Source: CAMCXT01 sp040403315
Lineage (GTDB): Bacteria > Bacteroidota > Bacteroidia > M30B66
DNA length: 64,000 bases
Assembly: GCA_040403315.1 (NCBI GenBank)
Contig: JBBAKX010000001.1
Location: 496,001 to 560,000 of the forward strand
Direction of reading: 5' to 3'
A model generated the notes under the pieces. That model was not told the DNA's origin and did no database searches. It saw only the letters and a list, made by a program, of their open reading frames with translations. This document shows, piece by piece, positions 8,937 to 15,488 of this stretch (the first letter of the stretch is position 1; each line of letters opens with the position of its first letter). A program made the position numbers and the translations under genes.

Positions 8937-9383
8937 ATGATGTCCTTTCCTCATTTCAAATCAATCTTTACTCTACTTCTTTGTCTCGTTTTAATGAGTT
9001 CTTGTAAAAAAGAAGGTTGCACAGATCCTGATGCTGACAATTTCTGTTCAGATTGCAAATCTGACGATAACTCATGTACATATTCTGGAAGAAACACATT
9101 TTGGTACGATGCCGAAACTTCTCAAGCCCTTGTTGCAGATGAAGCTACTGCTCTTAAATTTTATGTTGATGGAGTTCTTATTGGTTCTACTGCCGCAGAA
9201 GTATTTTGGTTAGTAGCTCCAAACTGCGACACCAATGGTAGTATTACTGTATCAAAATCGCTTGGAAACAATAAGTCTGGTTCCTTTTCATATTCAGTAA
9301 CTGACGACACAGGCTATGAATATTGGTTAGGAACGTTTACAATTAAAGCTAATACTTGTACCTCCGATCAATTGATCTTTTAA
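8937..9383 (+). CDS. Small lipoprotein, unknown function
   Basis: This 148-residue protein has a signal peptide ending in the lipobox LMSSC (Cys23), so it is a lipoprotein. Directly after it, GCTDPDADNFCSDCKSDDNSC is a version of the Cys/Asp-rich motif often found at the N-terminus of Bacteroidota surface proteins. Asp residues in it could bind calcium. The rest (residues 60-148) looks like a small beta-sandwich with two further cysteines (NCDTNG and NTC). Two ATGs in a row (8937 and 8940) are possible starts. No family was recognised. Confidence 0.7.
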   Translation: MMSFPHFKSIFTLLLCLVLMSSCKKEGCTDPDADNFCSDCKSDDNSCTYSGRNTFWYDAETSQALVADEATALKFYVDGVLIGSTAAEVFWLVAPNCDTNGSITVSKSLGNNKSGSFSYSVTDDTGYEYWLGTFTIKANTCTSDQLIF

Positions 9384-9634
9384 ATTAGAAACTAAATGAA
9401 ATGTATGCTTGAAAAGTTTTGTGATTTCTTCGCATGGAAGTCAATTAAAAGAAGGCATACACTAATTATCAATTCTGCAAAGTAGATTTTTCAAATCCAA
9501 CTCAGGTTTTTCAGATCTCATAGATAGTTTTGTTTTAATTCAAAGCGAAAACATATTATCTGAGTTTTAACTGAACGGCAGAATTTGAAATTGTTACATA
9601 GAAAATTAAACACAACACCTGAAACATTTCAAGT

Positions 9635-9937
9635 ATGAAAATAATCAAAACAATTTTTACCCTTTTATTTGCAGCATCAATGCTCACATAATGTATGACC
9701 ACAAAAACAAGTGTTGGTGGTTATCAGCAAAAACAAGGAGACGAATACACTTATGGAAAAGGCAAGCAAGTTTGGCTTTTCTGGGGAATAATGCCAATGG
9801 GTAGAACCAATGTATCAACTCCGCCAGATGGCAGCTGTGAAGTAATTACTCGCTTTAATTTTGGTGATTTCTTGATCAGTGGATTAACAGGCGGAATTAT
9901 TACAACACAAACCATTAAAGTGAAAGCTAAAAAATAA
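9635..9937 (+). pseudogene. Bor-like lipoprotein gene with a stop codon inside the lipobox
   Basis: From the ATG at 9635 the frame encodes MKIIKTIFTLLFAASMLT, then TAA (9689-9691), then Cys, Met and 79 further residues to the stop at 9937. The layout is that of a lipoprotein signal peptide in which the residue just before the lipidated Cys has become a stop; a single change from TCA or GCA would explain it. The body (KQVWLFWGIMPMG, FGDFLISGLTGGI, TTQTIKV) resembles the Bor/Iss serum-resistance lipoprotein family in length and pattern. An 80-residue product could start at the ATG at 9695, but it would stay in the cytoplasm. It could be a real nonsense mutation, a readthrough site or an assembly error. 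Confidence 0.65.
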
Positions 9938-10107
9938 TTTATCTGACTTTAATAATCTAGGTTAAGTCCTTCATTGTTGAAACAGTTTTGTTTCAGCTTT
10001 GAGGGGCTTTTACTTTCACCGTATTTGGAATGAAAAATTTATCAGTATTTGTTAGTCGTTTTTCCTAAATACTCTTTTGTTTATATTGTCCTTCAAGGAG
10101 TTTTGCA

Positions 10108-10240
10108 GGTACAGCCCCCCGACTTCCTCCGCTTAATGCCGCTGCTTATTCAGCATGCCCATCCTAACGCAATGCCCGCGGCAGCGATCGCAGCAAGGTA
10201 CCTTGTACCACGGAGAGCGCGGTGCGAAGCAGCCGCCCCA
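10108..10240. repeat. GC-rich intergenic repeat-like element
   Basis: This segment is much richer in G+C than the flanks and contains nested short inverted repeats (AAGGTACCTT at 10195-10204; GCGGC against GCCGC). It encodes no convincing protein. It has the look of the REP/BIME-like intergenic elements of Flavobacteria. The rest of the 312-bp gap 9938-10249 shows nothing further. Confidence 0.35.
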
Positions 10241-10249
10241 AAAAAGAAA

Positions 10250-11857
10250 CTACAAATCCTTCCCGCAGCGCTGGCATTGCATTAACCTGCACGCACATTT
10301 CGCGCACAACGAATACATGCCGCTGCTGGTGCCTTCTTTACAGTTTCTGCAGGTGCCAATGTTGTCGATCACCGATTCGTTTTGGTGCTTCGAACAGATG
10401 AACTGGCCGCCCCAATTTTCCTTCGGACAATCTTCTGTGGGTGCCTTGATGCGCTTGCCTTGCTCGTCGTAAAAGCGCTCCTTGCCCGTAGATTTATCTT
10501 TCTCGTAAGTCCGCTCCGATGCCAGAACGCCGTTCGGATGCCAGGTTTTCCAAACACCATCGCGCAAGCCCATGGCATACGATTCTTCACGGATCAATAA
10601 ACCGGCATCGTTCCAGTACCGACAAATACCATTGGGCACACCCGAACCTGACATCGATTCATCATCAATCTCAAGAAGCTCTAGCGTTTTGGAGATGTTT
10701 TCTGAAGCAAACGAAAGCTCCTGAACCAACGTTCCCGCTCCATTCCAATGTCGATAGGTATCAATCAAAAAACCGTTTTTGAAAACCGCTGCACTGGACT
10801 GTTTCCCATTGCTATGATACATCTTGTATGGCCCGTCGAACTCCAATTCCAGCCGATCGTCCTTTTTTACCCAATTAAAACTGAATTCAGATTCCAAAAT
10901 GCCACCGCGGTAAAAGGTGTTGCGATGAAACCGCATCGAATCTTTCGAATTACGCACCGTACGCGAACGGATCTCTGTTTTGTCGCTGTTGTAATACCGG
11001 GTTTCTTCGCCTATCACACGTCCATCGCGGAGACTCAATTCTACATACCCTTGGTCGAACATCGGGAAGTTCCCTGCAATTGTGCCACTGCTGTTAAAGA
11101 CTGTTTGCTTGCCGTCTTCGTCCCAGGCTTCCACAATTTTGTCCAATTGGTTTGCGCGCTCAATTCGGGCCTTCAAACGCCCCGTTTTGGGATAATACAA
11201 TTTCATTTCATCGTAATAGCTCGCCCATTGGTTGTCGATAAAATGCACTTCGCTAACAAGTCCGTCTTCGGTGTAGTGCTTCGACCAGCCGATGTTTACG
11301 CTATGGTCGTAGGTGACTTCAAACTTGGGTTTCCCAGAAGGGAATTCGCCCCGCCAAACGCCATGTGGATACTCTTTTTCATCAACTGCGCCGGTGGTTT
11401 TTACTGCCCCGGTTTCATGATACAACGACACCACTCCACAGAGTTGTCCATCGCAGTAATTCACTTCCAAAGCTACCTTCCCATTGAGGTGATACTTTCT
11501 CCAAGTACCAACGCGCATAAAATTTACCATTTGTCCTGCGGCCCACAACACACTGTCGATTTTCGGATTTCCATTTTCATCAGGAAAAAACAGTTCTCGA
11601 TGGGTGCGCCAACCCTTCACCAAGCCAGTTTTAAATCGGTTTGTTCCGTGTGGAAAATTGAATCGCACGCGACTGCCTTCTGTCCAATAGGTTCCGTTAA
11701 AAGCCTCGTCGCGCTCGTCAAAATCAACGTAATAGGCGATTTGAAACAACGAATCGAAGCCCAGTTTTTTGAACCAATGGTTGGTTTGCGCCTGCACCGA
11801 AGGCACACCAAAACAAGCAATTGCAAACGCAAAGAGGAGAGATTTGGAATACTTCAT
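10250..11857 (-). CDS. Secreted MORN-repeat protein with Cys-rich zinc-ribbon-like tail
   Basis: This 535-residue protein has a signal peptide (MKYSKSLLFAFAIACFGVPSVQAQ). Residues of about 90-470 hold many degenerate MORN/YwqK-type repeats such as HLNGKVALEVNYCDGQLCG, YHSNGKQSSAAVFKNG and WHPNGVLASERTYEKD. Such repeats are common in Bacteroidota as 'YwqK-family antitoxin' proteins, but that name does not prove a toxin-antitoxin role and no partner toxin is adjacent. The last 60 residues contain nine cysteines in pairs (CRNCK, CAKCAC, CQRCGKDL), which should form zinc ribbons or disulfides. The combination with a signal peptide is unusual. Confidence 0.75.
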   Translation of the reverse strand: MKYSKSLLFAFAIACFGVPSVQAQTNHWFKKLGFDSLFQIAYYVDFDERDEAFNGTYWTEGSRVRFNFPHGTNRFKTGLVKGWRTHRELFFPDENGNPKIDSVLWAAGQMVNFMRVGTWRKYHLNGKVALEVNYCDGQLCGVVSLYHETGAVKTTGAVDEKEYPHGVWRGEFPSGKPKFEVTYDHSVNIGWSKHYTEDGLVSEVHFIDNQWASYYDEMKLYYPKTGRLKARIERANQLDKIVEAWDEDGKQTVFNSSGTIAGNFPMFDQGYVELSLRDGRVIGEETRYYNSDKTEIRSRTVRNSKDSMRFHRNTFYRGGILESEFSFNWVKKDDRLELEFDGPYKMYHSNGKQSSAAVFKNGFLIDTYRHWNGAGTLVQELSFASENISKTLELLEIDDESMSGSGVPNGICRYWNDAGLLIREESYAMGLRDGVWKTWHPNGVLASERTYEKDKSTGKERFYDEQGKRIKAPTEDCPKENWGGQFICSKHQNESVIDNIGTCRNCKEGTSSGMYSLCAKCACRLMQCQRCGKDL

Positions 11858-11927
11858 TGTTCAAATTAAGAGAATCGAAAAACCGCGCGGCACTGTGATA
11901 ATCGTGCCAAGTTAACAAAGATTTTTG

Positions 11928-11967
11928 GGCGGGCAGGCGGTTTCTATCCCTGTCCGGTTTATCGCAC
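11928..11967. repeat. Short copy of GC-rich flanking repeat
   Basis: This stretch reads GGGCGGGCAGGCGG, then TTCTATCCCTGTCCGGTTT and ATCGC. It matches both ends of the longer element at 12630-12712 (GGCGGGCAG, then TTCTATCCCTGCCCGGTTT and GTCG), with the middle missing. The two copies flank the YefM-YoeB module. Confidence 0.55.
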
Positions 11968-12069
11968 TAATTGGCGTCGCAGATACATTTAGAAATTAGA
12001 ACGCTTATCGCAATTATGAAATTAGGGAAAGCTATAAAAACTAAATTCAGGTTAAACAAAGCAATAAAA

Positions 12070-12099
12070 TGTACATATATTTGTACTTATAATTGTACA
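12070..12099 (+). promoter_or_regulatory. YefM-YoeB operator and promoter
   Basis: Three hexamers, TGTACA (12070-12075), TGTACT (12082-12087) and TGTACA (12094-12099), are spaced exactly 12 bp start to start. The known E. coli yefM-yoeB operator uses TGTACA-core palindromes 12 bp apart (recalled from the literature). A perfect -7 element TATATTTG lies at 12076-12083, inside the repeat array, so antitoxin binding would block RNA polymerase. The antitoxin ATG follows at 12116. Confidence 0.72.
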
Positions 12100-12115
12100 A
12101 TAAACGCTTGTCCTT

Positions 12116-12373
12116 ATGCTCACCACAACCCTCTCCGATTTTAGAAAAGACATAAAGCGCTATTTCGACCGTGTAACACAGAATTTCGAAACGCTCATTA
12201 TAAACCGTGGCAAGGACAATGGTATTGTAATTATGTCGCTGGCCGAATACAATTCACTTTGTGCAACACGGCACGAATTGTCGTCGAAAGCCAATGAACA
12301 ACGATTGGATTCGGCAATCGAAAAGCTAAAGTCGGGCAAATCTTCACCACAAAAATTGATCGAAGACGAATGA
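12116..12373 (+). CDS. yefM: Phd/YefM-family antitoxin
   Basis: This 85-residue protein has the Phd/YefM layout: an N-terminal DNA-binding half (LSDFRKDIKRYFDRVTQNFETLIINRG, then GIVIMSLAEYNSL) and a charged C-terminal half expected to be disordered and to wrap the toxin. It should neutralise the YoeB toxin encoded directly downstream and, with it, repress the operon through the TGTACA sites at 12070-12099. Its stop overlaps the toxin ATG by 4 bp (ATGA). Confidence 0.92.
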   Translation: MLTTTLSDFRKDIKRYFDRVTQNFETLIINRGKDNGIVIMSLAEYNSLCATRHELSSKANEQRLDSAIEKLKSGKSSPQKLIEDE

Positions 12374-12627
12374 AATTCATTTTCGTAGATGAATCGTGGG
12401 AAGATTATCTGTACTGGCAAAAAACCGACAAGAAAAAACTGAAGCGAATCAACGATTTAATCAAAGACATCGCCCGCAATCCTTTTGATGGAATCGGAAA
12501 ACCAGAGCCCTTGAAATTCAAGTACTCAGGTTTTTTGTCCAGAAGAATCGACGATGAACATCGCTTGGTTTATCAGGTAAAAGACGATGAAATTCTCATT
12601 GCAAAATGTAGGTTTCATTACGATTAA
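12370..12627 (+). CDS. yoeB: Txe/YoeB-family toxin, ribosome-dependent mRNA interferase
   Basis: This 85-residue protein aligns with E. coli YoeB without gaps at the active site: Glu46, Arg65, His83 and Tyr84 are all present, in KPEPLKF, DDEHRLVYQV and CRFHYD. YoeB cleaves mRNA in the ribosomal A site and stops translation when the labile YefM antitoxin is lost. All catalytic residues are intact, so the toxin should be active. Confidence 0.94.
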   Translation: MKFIFVDESWEDYLYWQKTDKKKLKRINDLIKDIARNPFDGIGKPEPLKFKYSGFLSRRIDDEHRLVYQVKDDEILIAKCRFHYD

Positions 12628-12629
12628 TT

Positions 12630-12712
12630 TGGCGGGCAGCCGGGCTTTCGCCTGTAGCCACTTCGCAAGCTCCGCGGGCTGCCGGCTTCTATCCCTGCCC
12701 GGTTTGTCGATG
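12630..12712. repeat. GC-rich flanking repeat, long copy
   Basis: This GC-rich non-coding element starts 3 bp after the YoeB stop. It contains a 7-bp inverted repeat (GGCAGCC against GGCTGCC) and ends in TTCTATCCCTGCCCGGTTT. The ends match the shorter copy at 11928-11967 on the other side of the toxin-antitoxin genes. The layout recalls the GGGCTTTCGC...TATCCCT family of intergenic repeats in Flavobacteria (recalled, not searched). Confidence 0.55.
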
Positions 12713-12780
12713 CTACAAGCATAATCGCCCGAACAGGCTAAATCGATGCATGTGGCTGGCTTGCTAAACAAGCGAATGTG

Positions 12781-13161
12781 CTATTTGTGAAGCATTAAGG
12801 TGAGAATATTGCCAAATTCTGGATTGGCTACTTTGATATCAATCCTATGTCGGTCTTTTTTAATTGTAATGGCTTTTGTGCCGCATTCGGTCAAATTGTG
12901 AGATTTGTTACCCTTGTGGTCAATTGCGCGAATCTTCATGAGTGGCCAACTTCCTGAAGCCTTAAACTCCTTGTAGTTTCTAAGAACTGCCGACGAATCT
13001 TTCGGCAAGTATCCGATATACTGCTTGTCAAAATAAACCGAGTCTAGATCCATCCCGGTTTTATTAAAAACTTCGATCGTGAGTTTTTGGGCGTTTAGAT
13101 TCTTGCCGTTAACAATCAACAACAAAAAGATCAGGAATGATAATGTTTTCTTAGTCTTCAT
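12781..13161 (-). CDS. Small secreted protein, unknown function
   Basis: This 126-residue protein has a signal peptide (MKTKKTLSFLIFLLLIVNGKNLNAQ). The mature part (LTIEVFNKTGMDLDSVYFDKQYIGYL) looks like a small beta-rich domain with one cysteine. I recognised no family. Codon use and the clear signal peptide support a real gene. It stands alone, convergent with the toxin-antitoxin module. Confidence 0.65.
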   Translation of the reverse strand: MKTKKTLSFLIFLLLIVNGKNLNAQKLTIEVFNKTGMDLDSVYFDKQYIGYLPKDSSAVLRNYKEFKASGSWPLMKIRAIDHKGNKSHNLTECGTKAITIKKDRHRIDIKVANPEFGNILTLMLHK

Positions 13162-13996
13162 TTCTTAGCCTTTACAATGTTTGCATGCAGCACGATGTTG
13201 TCCTGTTGAAACATACATTTTCATTTCTTGAATCAGGGTATCGACAGAGCATTTTGTGGGTTTTAAAAATCCGCCGACGTTTGACAATCAGCATGCCAAT
13301 TTGCATTGCTTTCTTTTTGCGGGCGGGCGAGCTATTTACTGTAAAAAGCACCTTTCATTTTACTTGTCGTTCGGGCAGATAGTATATGCCTGTTATTTGA
13401 TTAGCTAATTTTTATGAGTGTTTTTTGTTGGCGCGGAGTATTAATTTATCAAGGGTTTTCAATTTGAAACAATGCGCTGTTTGTTAAGTTGAGATACATA
13501 TCAGAACATTAAGTTTTATTTCAATTCTTTTGGATGGTTTAAATCAGTTATCCAATAATGTTTAACGAATGATCTAAAATGTAAGATTGAATAGGAATGA
13601 GCACTGCGACCATTATCATGCGCTTATGCAGCTTATTTTGTTAAACCGGGATATTTAGTTTATTCACTGTATATAATTGATCAATATAAAATTCTAATAG
13701 TTTAATTTTTTAATCAAAAATAAAAATGGATAAACTAAATGCCTATTTATTAATAAATATATTAGTCATTAATATATTAACATTTTAAGTATTATTTTTT
13801 ACTGTTTCTATTATTAAACGTCGAGTATAAATTATTTAATAATATCAAAAGCGATAAGAGCTGAAATTTAGACTTTTTGCACAACCAAGAAAACGCATGA
13901 ATCACATAATTAGACAGATAGAAATTTTTTGTTTGCAGAATGCCAACAAAAGCTTGTGCAATATTAATTTTCAATATATTTGAAAAAAAGTAAAAA
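13162..13996. other. 835-bp AT-rich gap without a recognisable gene
   Basis: No convincing reading frame, RNA gene or repeat array was seen. A short GC-rich patch (GCGGGCGGGCGAGC, 13318-13331) resembles the start of the repeats at 11928 and 12630. From about 13380 to 13990 the DNA is strongly AT-rich, leading into the equally AT-rich acyltransferase gene. Confidence 0.5.
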
Positions 13997-15079
13997 GTGA
14001 AAAAAGTAGAGTTTCTTGATGGTGTAAGAGGATTAGCTATTTTATTCGTATTGATTTTCCACTTGCTTTTTATGGCAATACCTAACGGTAACATGTCAAT
14101 ATTTTGGCTGAATGCTGGTCGTTTCTTGATGCATGGGGTCACTTTGTTTTTTGTATTGTCAGGGTTCTTAATTGGCTCAATTCTTTTGCATAATAGGAAT
14201 TCTAAGAACTATTTTAAAACATTTTACATTAAGCGAATAGGTAGGATTCTTCCGATCTATTATCTTTTAATTTTGGGTTATTACCTGCTAAAAAATGTAA
14301 TAATGCCTGAATATGATGGATCAGAATTAAATAGCGGTATTCCAGATTGGACATATCCTTTTTTTGCGCAATCATTCTATATACCCCAGAATGGTTTAGG
14401 TCCCGGAGTAATGAGCGTAGCATGGTCATTGTGTGTTGAGGAGCAGTTCTATTTGTTTGCCCCTTTGTTCATTTTTCTTTTCGATTCTAATAAACTTGTA
14501 ATTTTATGTATATCAGGAATTTTGTTATCATTATTCTCAAGAATGCTTTTGCCAGGTCTTGATGATTTGGGTATTCTGGCTTTAATCACATCTCGTGCGG
14601 ATTCTCTTTTCATGGGAATTTTACTTGCCATTGTTTATAGGAATAAAGAACTTTTACAAAAATTAAAAACAAATCAAAGATCGGTAACCGTTTTTCTAAT
14701 CATCTTATCGATTGGCGTTCTTTTGCAATTTCTTGGATTCGCAATGGGGGTTTTTAAATTAACTTGGATCGCACTGTTTTTTGCAATCATCTTAATTATC
14801 CCTCTTGCAAATAACGACTCACTTATTTCCAGGTTTTTTAACAACAGCTTCCTGAAGATATTTGGTAAGTACTCCTATGGAATATACTTGTATCACATGC
14901 CAATAAGTTATTTTTTACTTTATTTTAATGGACTTTATGGAATATCGCTTGACACCTTAAGCAGTATTTTGATTTTCAACTTTCTTTCTATCGTAGTCAT
15001 TTTTATTTTCTCCTATTTTAGTTATGAATATTTTGAAAAAAGAATCATAAATTCAGTTAGCAGATTTACATACAATTAG
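13997..15079 (+). CDS. Acyltransferase-3 family membrane protein, AT-rich
   Basis: The gene starts at GTG 13997 and encodes 360 residues. The acyltransferase-3 hallmarks are present: FLDGVRGLAILFVLIFH at the N-terminus, VTLFFVLSGFLIGS, the R-I-x-P-I-Y motif (GRILPIYYLL), SLCVEEQFYLF and the terminal KYSYGIYLYHMPISYF. It has about ten membrane helices. The SLCVEEQFYLF motif places it nearer the OafA type than its paralogue at 7222. The substrate is unknown. Its base composition and codon use (ATA, TTA and AAT rich) are clearly more AT-rich than those of neighbouring glycosidase genes, which suggests recent acquisition. Confidence 0.87.
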   Translation: MKKVEFLDGVRGLAILFVLIFHLLFMAIPNGNMSIFWLNAGRFLMHGVTLFFVLSGFLIGSILLHNRNSKNYFKTFYIKRIGRILPIYYLLILGYYLLKNVIMPEYDGSELNSGIPDWTYPFFAQSFYIPQNGLGPGVMSVAWSLCVEEQFYLFAPLFIFLFDSNKLVILCISGILLSLFSRMLLPGLDDLGILALITSRADSLFMGILLAIVYRNKELLQKLKTNQRSVTVFLIILSIGVLLQFLGFAMGVFKLTWIALFFAIILIIPLANNDSLISRFFNNSFLKIFGKYSYGIYLYHMPISYFLLYFNGLYGISLDTLSSILIFNFLSIVVIFIFSYFSYEYFEKRIINSVSRFTYN

Positions 15080-15488
15080 ACTGTTTTTAAATATAGTTTT
15101 ATATCGCCGAAATTCAAACATGTTAATTGGTTTTCCAAAACGAGCATAAACTAAATAGCTTTCGTTTTATCTACCTGCGAATTTCAACTGATTTCGAAGT
15201 GAATACAATAGCCTAGCGAGTATTCATCAATGCCAGTTAAAATAATCTAAAACATCCTAAATTGTGCTTAGTGTTAAAGCTGAAATGAATTTTGGGAATA
15301 GGCATTCCTAGTTAAATATAGCTCCGCACCAATTTGAACCACTCTTAAAGATCATGTTTGAAATACTCATTTGAGTTCCACAATCAAATTCCTATTTTCA
15401 ATTTTAGCCTTATGTCTTAGAAGAGACTGGAACAAAACTCCCTTTAACAATTAGGGCAAGGTGCAAATTCGATTTGCTTAACATGAAA
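15080..15488. other. 409-bp gap without a recognisable gene
   Basis: AT-rich intergenic DNA between a plus-strand and a minus-strand gene end. No terminator hairpin, repeat or convincing ORF was seen. Confidence 0.5.

Noticed and set aside
10748..11869. Long open frame (373 codons) on the plus strand
   Set aside because: It lies fully opposite the MORN-repeat gene, has no signal or domain, and its residues mirror the antisense codons of that gene.
13185..13382. 65-codon frame in the AT-rich gap
   Set aside because: It has no signal peptide, start context or family resemblance, and its composition changes inside the frame.
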